In this document: one piece after another, positions 22,424 to 33,069 of the stretch
Layout of the letters: each line of letters begins with the position of its first letter
Numbering within the stretch: the stretch's first letter is position 1
Assembly: GCF_001632365.1 (NCBI RefSeq)
Contig: NW_024468511.1
Coordinates: 109,246 to 173,245, forward strand
Direction: 5' to 3'
Source of the DNA: Laetiporus sulphureus 93-53
Lineage: Eukaryota; Basidiomycota; Agaricomycetes; Polyporales; Laetiporaceae
Length of the DNA: 64,000 bases
Translations under genes and position numbers: made by a program
The notes under the pieces: generated by a model
Told to the model about the DNA's origin: nothing
What the model saw: the letters and a program-made list of their open reading frames with translations, nothing else
The model's database searches: none

Positions 22424-22670
22424 CATTTGCCAATTTCCTCGTTTCTTTGGGAATTCACTGGCTGCAACGAACTTGGGGGAATTTTAGATACCAGTCTGTG
22501 TTGAGTCCATGCTTCGAATGTATATATATATCGCTGTCTTCTTCGTGTGTCCCTTCATGACCTGTTTTCTTGCTTATGTTCTCCCGTGTCAGTTACCGAC
22601 AACCTCTCGTATCAGATGTTCGCACCGCCCTATCATACATTCTGTTCTACATCCACTCCAGCATATTCAT

Positions 22671-24233
22671 TTACACCTGAGGGTAGTCTTCAAAGACATC
22701 AAAACCGATGCCCCAGCTTTTGGACGGGTTTACAACGCGATGCGGCGGGTGCGAAATCGCAGCTTTCTCGAGCTGCTCGAAGAGGTCATCGGGCAGTGCG
22801 AACACTAAATATGCGAGCGTAAGTAAGGCGACTAGGAAAGTGCGACGCGCACGTACCTTTAAAGTTCTCCTCAACACGCGAAGGCGTCACGCTCTTCGGT
22901 AACACGACGGTCTATACGAGATGTACCATCAGCACCCTTCACTGCATATCCCGCTAATACACATACCCCTCTTTGGACATGCCATGAGATTATCGCCTGC
23001 GCAGGTGTGATGCCAAGCTGCTTCGCGATTGCCTGCACCTCAGGCGCCGTGAGCGTTGCATTGACCTGCTGTGTGCTTCCGAGCGGCGAGTAGGCCTCAA
23101 GGAGGAGGCCGTTCTCCTTAGCCCACTGGAGCAGCTCCGGCTGCGGGTTCCAGAAGTTGAGCTCAACCTGGTTCACCGCGGGCGGGTACTTGAGCTGATT
23201 CGCGGTGAGATTCTTCAGCCTGGTTTACGTATGTCAGTATTTAGGACTCGTTGCGTAGTCTACCTATGGGATTCACCTGGGGATGTTGAAGCTGTCGGGT
23301 GAGGGTCAGTGACGTGTGATTCGGAGAGAAGATAGACTGTACGCACTTGCTCACACCGATGTTGCGCACCTTGCCCTTGTCGACCAACTCCTCGAGTTTT
23401 TTCCAGGTCGGGTACGGGTTGGCGGTGAGCTCCCTGTCGAGCGTGGTTGTGCCCTTCTTGAATGCAATCGGCCTGAGCGTGGCAATGAACGACTCGCATG
23501 TCATGAACCGATCCTCGCCGCTCACCAGTGCATGAGGTACAAGTCAAGATAGTCCGTCTGGAGCATTTTGAGACTTTCATCGAGGGCTGCTTCGACATCC
23601 TCCGGCGCATGGAAGGTGTTCCATAGCTAGCGAAAGGTCAGTTCATACCTTTGAAAGGAGTCTCAAGCAATGCACACCTTCGAAGTAATCCATAGCTGCT
23701 CGCGGGGGACACCACTCTCCTTGATAGCTTGCCCTACCTCCTCCTCATTCTGCAGCAAATGATGTCGTTGAATCACGCAATCCCGAGGTAGATATCAACG
23801 TGCACTTACTCGGTAGATCCAAGCGCCATCAATGTGCCGGTAGCCAGTGCTGAGGGCCGTCTTGACTGCCGCACCAACTAGGCCCTTGTCCGCCTGCCAT
23901 ACACCTGCGGCCACACATCAGCTCCGTAATATGCCTTCACCACCACCCATTCATACCAAGTGCCACCGCGGGGATCTTGTCACCAGACGGTAGTGTGTAG
24001 TGCGAAGGCAAAGACGACAGATTCCGCTGGAACCCATGGCACGGTGCGCGGAGCTTCGTGCTCGACCTGCGCGTGAACACTCTAAGGCCAGCGAATACGA
24101 CCGCCATCACGATTGCGATGCGCGCGAGGGTGGCAAAGTTGAGAAGGATGCGCTTCGAGCGGGGAGGCTTGCTAGGTGCGACGTCCTCCGGGTCGTGAGT
24201 AGATAAGGGCTTGTACGCGGCAGGCTGGGCCAT
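22671..24233 (-). CDS. Membrane-anchored aldo-keto reductase
   Basis: Nine exons (24233-23957, 23904-23810, 23749-23678, 23636-23526, 23472-23347, 23291-23277, 23219-22977, 22911-22857, 22804-22671) all splice in frame to 375 residues. The AKR core starts near residue 75. The catalytic tetrad is visible: Asp in YRHID, Tyr in AWIY, Lys in WITSK and His in YLMHW. The nucleotide-binding end has LPKSVTPSR. Before the core is a basic segment (RSKR) and one hydrophobic helix ([18 protein letters not shown]), predicting a type II membrane anchor. Most AKRs are soluble. The sixth exon is only 15 nt and supplies the FNIP of the usual GVSNFNI motif. It reduces aldehydes or ketones with NADPH; the substrate is unknown. 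Confidence 0.9.
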
Positions 24234-25238
24234 GGCGTGGTGAGACGGTGACGAAGGACAGCTCGCGGATGGTTTATAATTGCGCATGCGCGCGTCGATC
24301 CGGTCGAGATTTCGTAAGACACTCCACAGCGGGACTCCGAGACACTGAACCGCGATTATTGGATCGGAAATTCGTGCGGCCGCCGGAAGGATGGACATTA
24401 ATGGAGTAACGGTGCGCAAGGCGCGTCGCTGTGGAAGAGAAGTTGAGAACGGCCCCAACGAGGATCCTTTGAGTCTAGTCGATGCTGAGTGCTTCCGGAG
24501 GGCCCAACACACGACCTGGGGGGACAGTGGGGGAGAGAAGGGGAGACAGCTTCTAAGGAGGCATTATATATGTATGGGACCAAGGAGTCGACATAATGAT
24601 CTGCGATCATCAAAAGCGAATCCGACATGATAGGAAGCGCGTGCACTTTATCGGGCAGAAGAGAAAGACTACAAGATATAGCGGTCACACATGCACTGCT
24701 TGAATGAGCCTTTCGATGGCCTTGCACCGCTTTCTCTTCGCGCCAAAGGAAACTAACTCATGGCGGCGAGCCACCACCAAAGGTATGAAGCCGGGTGAAG
24801 CGAGCCCCACCGAGCATCCGCAGTACCCGTGGAAATACAAAGACGAATGAGACGTTTGCGAAGATATTTAAGTTGACGGTCGCGGGCTGTGCGTTTGTGC
24901 ATTTAAGTAATCGAGCCTTGCATCGTTGCGGAAGGACTCGTACTTGTTTACTTTGTCGTACGAATAGTAAGTACGTCTTTCTTCAGAAGAAAAATCCATC
25001 CCAATGAATGTGGCACACGATAAGAAGATCAAAATCAGTATAGTAATGAAGAGGAGTGGCAGTGTGGAGAATACAAGAGGTCTCACGCTCTAGCTGGCTG
25101 ATCGATGAGCTGAAGCCATCGCGTCACTATAATAGTTATCACTTTGATTCTGTAAATATGCTAGAGCATACATCAAATAAATGGAGGCAACTGCTGACTG
25201 TGCCTCTTGCACTCTAGAGGTGGTGGAAATGTACATAC
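24234..25238. other. Intergenic region between AKR and P450 genes
   Basis: About 1 kb. The part next to 24233 is the AKR promoter. The rest lies beyond the P450 stop. Only short unsupported frames are present. Confidence 0.5.
24273..24278 (-). promoter_or_regulatory. TATA box of the aldo-keto reductase gene
   Basis: TATAAA on the minus strand, 40-45 bp before the start codon at 24233. Confidence 0.5.
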
Positions 25239-26940
25239 CTATATGGCCTTCTCAAACGTAACCAAGCACGTCTGGTCCTTCGGCCGAGAAGAGATAAACT
25301 GGTCGTCCTGCTCCATGGATGCCTTCATCTCCGGCGCGACGTTCGTGCGATACGCCGAATACACCTCCCGCAGGAGCATCTTCATCTCCAACAAAGCTAA
25401 ACTAGTGTCCATAAGCAACCTAAAGATATGGCACACTTAGAGTTCAGACACTCACTGCTTGCCAATACACCCCCTTCCGCCCGCACCGAATGCGAAGAAC
25501 AGCTGGTTCCGCTCCGTTGTCCCCTCAGGCTCGAGCCACCGTTCGGGGATGAACTCGTCCGGGTCATGAAACACCGTCGTATCGAATCGATGCAGCGTGT
25601 ATGCCTGCGCACTGACGACGGTGTCCTCGGGAAGGAACACACCCGCGAGTGTGCGCCCGCCCTTCGGCACCCGCCTCGGGAGGCTCATCGGGAGCGGTGA
25701 GAAGCACCGCAAGCTCTCCTTCACCACCGCATCGAGATACGCCAGGTCGTCTATGGGCACTCCAATGTTCTCCGCGAGCTCGCGGCGGAGCTTCTCCTGG
25801 ACGGGGGCGGTGGCAGGGAGCGAAAGGTGGTGCATGAGGAAGCAAAGTCCGTCGCCCGTCGTGTCGATGCCCGCGACGGTGTGGTCCATGAGCTCCGACG
25901 CGATGCTTTTGGTGTCGAGAGGCGGGTCCCGCAGGTGCTGCAGCTTGTGGAGCACTGTGTGTGCAGCGACGTCGGAGCGCCGCGCGATGGACAGGACACG
26001 CGTGGAGAGCACCTTGGAGCGGTCATGCCGCCGGAAAAGGCGCGCGATGTGTGGGAAGTCACCTAGATAGTGTTCAAGATAGGACTCTGGCTGCGGGAGG
26101 TGAGTAATTGGGCGGCAGGAAGTGGTAGGGGACATGCCATGTTGTCGTGGTAGGAGAGCTCCTTCACTCGCAGAAGGTCAGAGGCCTGGGTGAGAGACTG
26201 CATTCCCAAGGGATCAAAAAGGTGATATGTGACGCAATCGAGGGCGTAGCAGTGTAGATAGATCTGTGGACTTGTTTAAACAGTCGTAACGCTGACGGGA
26301 CTGACAACACGGACGTAGATGTCGACAGGGGCTCCAGGCTTTTCTGTGCACTTCTCCACAAACTGCTCTGCGCGTTCCTGTATTCCAGTCATCGTCTCTG
26401 GCTGCATGATGTATGACTTGTTGTAGCGGTCGGCGAACCGCTTCTTTCTCTCTCCATGCTATGCACATGGTCATGAGGCTCCATCCGCGGACGGATTTCG
26501 ATTGAGCTCACCGGCACTTTATCAATAGTGGAGAACATGCACCTGCGGGCTGCACGTCAGTTGCACTCACCATCTCACCAAACACAAACGTACATCGTCT
26601 CATAGTTATCAAACATTCGATAGAAAGTCGTCTTGTCGTACCCGCTCCCATCGACAATATATATCTCCTTCACCGCATCCCACGTCGCGAACGATACCTC
26701 GCTCGGAGCAATCCGCACGACGGGCCCGTATCGCATGTGCAAGGCGTGCACCCACCGCCGCCGCTGCCGCGTGAACTCGTAGTACATGAGCACCAGCCGG
26801 GTGATCGCTGCGAGCGGCGGTCCCGGGACCCGGCTGAGAGGGGAGAGGGCCAACCGCTCGTAGACGATGTAAAGGAGGCTGAAGCCGAGGAAGTATAGCA
26901 TTAGCATCTTTACGGCGGGTTTGCCGTCAGTACAGTCCAC
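25239..26940 (-). CDS. Cytochrome P450 monooxygenase
   Basis: Six exons (26940-26594, 26542-26512, 26458-26315, 26263-26138, 26090-25456, 25401-25239) give 481 residues in frame. It has an N-terminal membrane helix (LMLYFLGFSLLYIVY) and a proline-rich hinge (SRVPGPPLA). I-helix AGIDTT, the ESLR salt-bridge motif, the PERW motif, and the haem loop FGAGGRGCIGK with its Cys ligand near residue 424 are all present. The fourth intron (26091-26137) starts with GC. The last acceptor was chosen at 25401 because it restores CIGKHLALLEMK. The enzyme is an ER-bound oxygenase that needs a P450 reductase. The substrate cannot be told. No neighbouring backbone biosynthetic gene suggests a cluster. Confidence 0.92.
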
Positions 26941-27890
26941 AGAGAGAAGAGATGGACTCGGGTTCGCCGCCGAGTCACTGCATTTGAAGTCGCTTCGTTT
27001 CTGTTATCTGATAAGGCCGCTCATGTGCCACATCCGAAATGAATTGGCGGAGGTAACGAGGCGCCAGAGCAGGAAACAGCAGGAGATGGAAAGTGCAGGA
27101 AACTCGTGGACGTGGTCGGTGCAGTCGAAACCGACGGTGCAGTTGCTCGCGAAAGGAAAGAGAATCGTCGTGGATGGGAAAAGTGGGCGCTTAGCCAGCC
27201 CGCGTCGAGACGCGTCTGTGGCGCTGCATTAGCACTGCTTGCCCTCAGGCTGCGGCCCGGCCTGCTACTGAAATATACTGGACACAAAACAGCGGTGTCC
27301 ACTGGTTTCCTGCCAAACAGCAGCTCGCTTGAATTTCGTATGAAACTAGCTACTGAAGTGCCCAAATGGTAGAGACGATAGGCAAGATATCTCTGTCTAG
27401 TGGGCGATTATCATCATTGTGCTAAGCCACACTAGACGTTTGTTTCCATACGAGCTGTAAGGTAGCATCAATCATATATCTTGGTGAGTGCAGTTCCATA
27501 GGAAGTGACTTGACAAATATTACAAAAGTTCCATCTGGCTGCGTAAAGCAAGATTTGAGATTAACCAGAAGCGTGTGTAATGTGCATGCAGAACTTTATG
27601 AATTGTATATTTACATACTAACATGCTAGTGAGACTTCTCTTCAGACATAAGCACCGCGACCTGCCAGTTCGCCTCGCTACAGCGACCCCATCTGCTCTG
27701 ATGAATATTGGCCGCCCCGTATCAACTCAGCGCTCAACTTGCTCGTGTACGTTTAATACAGGAGCCATACGCTCATCCTTGACCCACCGATGAGACGACG
27801 AAAGAAACTTGAGCATTCTATCCGGCATCTCAGACCTATAACACTATCGCACATTCCAACTTCATCCACATAAACGAGATTTCCGCGCGT
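26941..27890. other. Intergenic region between P450 and HNT1
   Basis: P450 upstream region plus the 3' side of HNT1. No supported gene. The open frames on both strands near 27021-27372 lack recognisable features. Confidence 0.5.
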
Positions 27891-28562
27891 TCACAGCCTC
27901 TGCTTGATCTCCTCGTGGAGCTTCGAGAGCTCGTCCATCGAGATCTTCTGCTGAGGCCAGCCGATGACCAGGCCTTCGGCATCGCTGGCGGAAGGCTTGG
28001 GAATGACGTGGAAGTGAACATGATCAACTTCTTGATGCGCGATGCGGCCATTGTTCTGCCACATACACATAATGAGCCGAAGACTGCGAAGAGGAAAGAA
28101 GATACTGACCTGGAGGATGTTGTAGTTCTCGAACCCCTGTGCGACCGCAATCTTCTTTGCGATAACGATGAGGTCCTTCGTCTCCTCATCAGGCAGCTGA
28201 TGCAGCTTCTCAGCATGATCTGCGATCCGGCCGTCAGGGGTTGTTCCACTTCAAGAGGAGCATAACGGATGTACATTTGGGGATCACAAGGGAGTGGCCT
28301 TTCGCAAGGGGATTTACGTCGAGAAACGAGTAGGAAGTCTCGGTTTCGATCAGCTTGAAACTCGGGATCTCTCCTGTTCATCGCATCGTCAGAAACAACC
28401 GATCGTCCAGCATCCGAATGAAGTCACGGTGCACTTCATTTCCACCCACCCTTTACAATCTTGCAGAAAATGCATGATGCAACTGTCCTAATTTTAATGT
28501 AAGTCCAGGCTCACAATTTCATAGATAGCGCCCTTACTTTGCTGTCGACGGGGCAGCCATTG
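27891..28562 (-). CDS. HNT1: HINT-type HIT protein (adenosine 5'-monophosphoramidase)
   Basis: Five exons (28562-28540, 28487-28450, 28373-28275, 28219-28110, 28055-27891) give 144 residues, normal for the family. CIFCKIVKGEIPSFK opens the fold, LVIPKYHAEKL spans the third intron, and the catalytic histidine triad is HVHFHVI (VDHVHFHVIPKP). HINT enzymes hydrolyse AMP-lysine and related phosphoramidates in nucleus and cytosol and help keep such adducts low. The first exon is only 23 nt. Three ACGCGT sites lie within 180 bp upstream of the ATG. Confidence 0.93.
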
Positions 28563-29562
28563 ATGATGGTGGAAGCTAACAGAGAGACGTCCCAGTGCTA
28601 GGCGATCGGCGTTGCACCGATTGCGTTATGCTTGCGGCCGATAGGCGCGCACTCTCATCACGTCACGCGTTCAATGGGCGCTAATGTGACGCGTCTGTGG
28701 CGCAGAGGGTTATGTTTTTTGCGTTCATTCACTCTCGACGCGTCGCACTTAAAGTGCTGCAAGTCGGTATATAGTGAGCTCACAGATTTTGTATGTGCTT
28801 TTTTGCATTTGAGCTGACGTATACATCGCCTTTTGGATCGCTGCTTGCTCATAGTCCCGCACGTTCATCATGGTAATCTGCTGATTCGCAAGATGAACCG
28901 TGACAAATGAATACATTGCCAGATATTTAGGCTGACTCAAACGCCATGAATAGTGTCAGCCCGTTGGAGCCTTGGAGGGTTGCCATGATGCTACTTCAAG
29001 AGTGCGAGGCTCCCGCCAGTCAACACCGAATCTCTTCAATGCACTCATGACGCATATGAACGAGACTGAGATATTCACCCCGTCTCTCTGTTTGGGAGTG
29101 CAGAGACACTGTTCTCATGCGATTATCACACTTCTCGTTTACATTTGCTTTGCTGGTCTCTCCTTGAAGTCAATCAGTAATGGTCTGCTCTTAAACTTTG
29201 TACGACATCGTGCCACCTATATATCAGTGATAGAGACCGAGTGCTGATTTTCACTCCCGCTACTGTAGTTTATGGTCTGGTCCGTTTCAATGTTTTCGGT
29301 CTTGGCCTCAGTCTGCATGATACTTGCTTGATCTCGGTCTCAGATTGGTCTTATGTGTATCTCGTCTCTACATGAATGTCACATTCTGCTTTTCTTATAC
29401 GCGCGAGATGCCACCGTGCTACATGATCGGAGAGCGAAACCCCCTGCACGCTTCCGAGTCCGTGCGGGCAATTTTCGCCCCCGCCTGCTATCGACCGCTA
29501 CATACTGCTACAGACGTAGACATGATACCGAGCTACGGAGTGCTACAGACAACCACAGAGAG
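28563..29562. other. Intergenic region with HNT1 promoter
   Basis: About 1 kb without a supported gene. The right part (28972-29560) has only weak open frames. Confidence 0.5.
28665..28743. promoter_or_regulatory. Cluster of three ACGCGT (MCB-like) sites
   Basis: ACGCGT occurs at 28665-28670, 28689-28694 and 28738-28743, all upstream of HNT1 (start 28562). In yeasts this palindrome is the binding site of the G1/S factor MBF. Function here is inferred. Confidence 0.45.
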
Positions 29563-32458
29563 CTACGGCAGAATTTCGCTTGCTCGAAGCCCTCTGATGT
29601 TCTTGCGACCGGCAGCCGCGTTTCGCACAGGCTTTGCGTGCCTAATCTTCTTCGCTGGCGGATCAGAATCCTCTGTATGGTCTTCAACGACTTCTGTTCG
29701 GCGTTGCCAAGCATCATCAAAGCTACTTCTGGGCATATTTAGAGGGGGCAGCGAGTCCGGTGGGACTAGAGAGGCTGGCGAGGCCGGCGAGGCTGCTGAC
29801 GAGGCTGACGAGGCCGGTGAGAGTGGCGGAGCCGGTGAGAGTGGCGAAGCCGGCGCGCCCCATTCGCGTAGCTGCGGGCGATCTCTTGGGTCATTCGCCT
29901 TCAGCTCCTCCGCAAAAATCCTCAAAGATTCGTCACTTTCCTTGAGTCTGTCAAACAGATGCAGGATAACACATCCACATGACCAGCAGTCAGCCTTGAT
30001 AGGATCGTACTCCAACCCCTTCTCGACCTCGGGGGCAATCCAGCCCGCCGTCCCGCAATAGCCGGTCACCTTCTCCCCTTCATAACGTAGACGAACCGCG
30101 ACGTCGAAGTCGATGATTTTCAAGCAGAAATATCGGTCGACAAGAAGGTTGGCGGGCTTGATGTCTCTGTGCGCGAAGAGATTTTCGTGAAGATACGTAA
30201 GGCCCTCGATGAGGCCCAAACAGAGTTCAACAACGTTGCCGCGAAGTTCGTCAGGAGCGAGTGCGAGATAATCCGCAAGGGAATTCGGTATTTTAGGCAG
30301 AATGGCCCATGCGCCTGCCTGGCCAGGGAACGAATCGAGCAAGGAGACGACGTGGTTAGACGCCGGTGAGAGGCAACGAATATCTGCGAGGATCTGAAGC
30401 TCGTTCGACCCCTCATCGACTTCCTTTGCAATGAGATCAGTACTCGGATCTGATGGTCGATACACAGTAAGAATATGAGACGGCATCTGACGATTAGGCG
30501 TCAGCCCAGCATATTATTGTAGCCAAGGGTTGACATACCTTGAAAAGCGGCTCCAATGCACCGCCGCTTGCATCCCAAATGACTTCCGGCTTGACCTCGT
30601 AGCCGTGCGCTCTCAGTTCTGCAGCCGCCGCTGCTGTATTTGCACCGCCGCCGCCGCCGCCGCCGCCAGCGACATTGCTGTTACCGTTGTCTGGCTCATG
30701 TTTCCTCTTGGTTCCCCTTGTATGAACCGACTTCATAGCAAACTTCTTGGCTTGCGTTTCGATCTTAAATTTGAGCAGTTCAGTGTTCTCTTGCGTGTCT
30801 TCCTCTTCTTCCACACTATCATGGAGCATATGAACATGGTTGTACAACTGACGTGCAAACTCGACACGGCCAATTGGTGTAGTCAACTCGAAACGCCTCT
30901 CTCTCCAGTAAACCTGCGATGGCTCAGCCTGAGACCTTATGCATTATGAAAAAGGCATACCTTCCGGTCATTCGGCCGTTGGAAAAGAGTGTAGCGTGAT
31001 GCTTCACCACTGCCCCGAAGAAAATTGATAACAAGGACAAAATTTTTCGTCAGCTTGAATGTGTTCAGGAATGCGTTTGCGAAGCGGACGAAGGCAGCAC
31101 CGGTCAGAAACATCCGCGCCTTATCCACTGGCCAATCAGTTCCCAATCCGGTCGAATCAACCTCTGTAAGCTGTCGAGGTAATTTCGACTTCATGATGAG
31201 GAAATCGCTGACAGGCTTATACGTGCGATATCTTTCTTTCACGTCTAAACCTTCGCCACCTGCAATTTCCAGGATAAGAGTGATTTGCGACTTGCTTCTA
31301 TAGGAACGACAGTCATGATCGAACGCAAGTAATCAAGGCCACACATACCTTACAGGTGTAATCCGTCCTTGTGGAATATGAAGCATGAGCCTCAGAAAGA
31401 AGATGGCATGCGCTATATCTCCCTTCAAAGCAAGAGGTCTCGTCCAAAACATTTGCCAATTTTCGGATGCAATGTCCGCGATATGCATCAGCTCGAGTCG
31501 GTCGGCTTGGCGCCATGGTTGTGTCCGATTGTTATGATGTTCATCCTCAGCCTCAGCGGTCTCCTCACCACCGGCGGCCGGTGCCCCGGATTGCTCCTCC
31601 GCAGCGTTTGAGTTTGTAAGAGACCCGAAATACGCAGCTTGGTATTGATCACCGAGTATAACCTTGAACGCCTCAAGCATCTACATCGACTTCAGAATTG
31701 AAAGACAGGTGGACGATTCAAGGAAATCACGCACATCAGGGGCCACACCTGGGTTGCTATCCAACTTCTCTTCAAACTCCGCAACAAATCTTGGAACTGG
31801 GATTTCTGTGTTCGCTTTTATCTCGTTCTGGATCACGTCTAATTCCGTGTAATCGCCCCACTTGTGTACTTGGATAATGATATCTCGGTATAATTTCACA
31901 ACTTCCGGGTCCTCAACAGGCGTCCCTGCGTCATGTTGAGGCCCCGTTATAGCTGTGGGAAACATGATAAGATATCAGGATGTTTGAGAACAATTCCAGG
32001 GAGAGTGGCAGCAGACACCACCGAAGATACGACGACGTGAGGTCATCTGGATGGTGGCTCACCTGGAGGACGTGCCACGAGCACAAGATCAACAAACTTC
32101 GCCTGTGGGTTCGGTCTAGGGAAGATCGAGCTGACTTCATCCAAGGGGGGAGTGGGGTCTGAACCCTCTACACTCGTCTTCACACGATCGACCAGGCCAT
32201 CAAATGGAGCAGCGTTCAGTTCACGAGGCTAATGCTCAGTCAGAGTGACACCGTTGCGATGATGAGAGGACAACTCACATTGTAGATGAAAATTTCAGAG
32301 GGGGAAATCTTGCGACGCTCTAAAATAAACTTCTCCTTCTCGTAGATCTTGTCATGAACTTCCGTGAAATCCAACGAGTCTTCAACGCGAATCGTGCTGA
32401 CGTTACTGACGGTGGCATCTTCGAACAGGATAACGTAGGATAGCTTGAGTTCAGGCAT
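29563..32458 (-). CDS. Crinkler-like protein with nuclease-like middle and C-terminal kinase domain
   Basis: Seven exons (32458-32279, 32228-32063, 31952-31735, 31680-31349, 31297-30961, 30913-30539, 30486-29563) splice in frame to 843 residues. The N-terminal 115 residues resemble the ubiquitin-like header of Crinkler (CRN) proteins, with a SPSEIFIYNPREL and LDEVSSIF ... VDLVLVARPP pattern. The middle has a segment (PRQLTEVDST, ARMFLTGAAFVRFANAFL) of the type found in REase-fold-bearing fungal CRN-kinase proteins; its catalytic status is unsure. The C-terminus is a protein kinase fold with Lys in LIAKEV, HRDIKPANLL, and IAPEVE, but DFD replaces DFG. A poly-Gly tract is encoded by a CCG run, and a Pro-Ala-Ser tail follows the kinase. 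CRNs are secreted effectors in oomycetes. In fungi they may act in conflict between genomes. No signal peptide is seen. The role is unproven. Confidence 0.72.
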
Positions 32459-33069
32459 AGTTGAGGACTAAGGCGACTGGTGGTGTGTGGATGCTTCAGT
32501 AGAAGGCTCAGCGATGTTGGAAAGCAGGAGACAATGACAAGGGGGGGGGGATGTTTGTATCTGTATGCGTGTTGGGTGCATGGCCGAGGTGCCACAAGGA
32601 GACGCTGATCATGCATATGCATGAATAATCGAGGAGAAGCCCTCACATTAACTCGAATACGAAGCCTGAGAGAAGCTGTATGCAGAAGATATCAGCGCGG
32701 TCAGTGCCCCGGAGCAAATTATCGTGTCGCAATTGACACATCTGCTCTCGGAATAACCACGATATGCAACCCGGGTTCGGTTCTATATCTCTCGATCTCA
32801 TCGTCCCTTCTGAGTATACAGATGCCTGCTGCTCCTGGAAAGCATGAGGTGTTCGTCTTTGAACGTAATTCACTGGTGGCCGCCTTCTGCACAGTAATGA
32901 TGACTGAGCAACTCTTTGAGTCCGTCTTGCCGCGACATCCATAACGGCAACTTCGACTTGCACTCTTCTCTCGCCATCATCTCCCGTCCTCACGAGGCCT
33001 TGAAACGTATCTCAAAGGCTTCTCTGGACAATCTGAACTCATCCTGCAGTCGATCGCGAGTGAGCTGGG
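32459..33069. promoter_or_regulatory. Divergent promoter between Crinkler-like gene and GSH2
   Basis: A 611-bp region between two start codons on opposite strands. It includes a G-run near 32543. No gene is needed to explain it. Individual motifs were not assigned. Confidence 0.5.

Noticed and set aside
30640..30672. CCG run as a mobile or regulatory repeat
   Set aside because: It is a coding microsatellite for poly-glycine in the Crinkler-like protein.
31681..31683. In-frame TAG as proof that the Crinkler-like gene is a pseudogene
   Set aside because: A 54-nt GT-AG intron removes it and keeps the frame.
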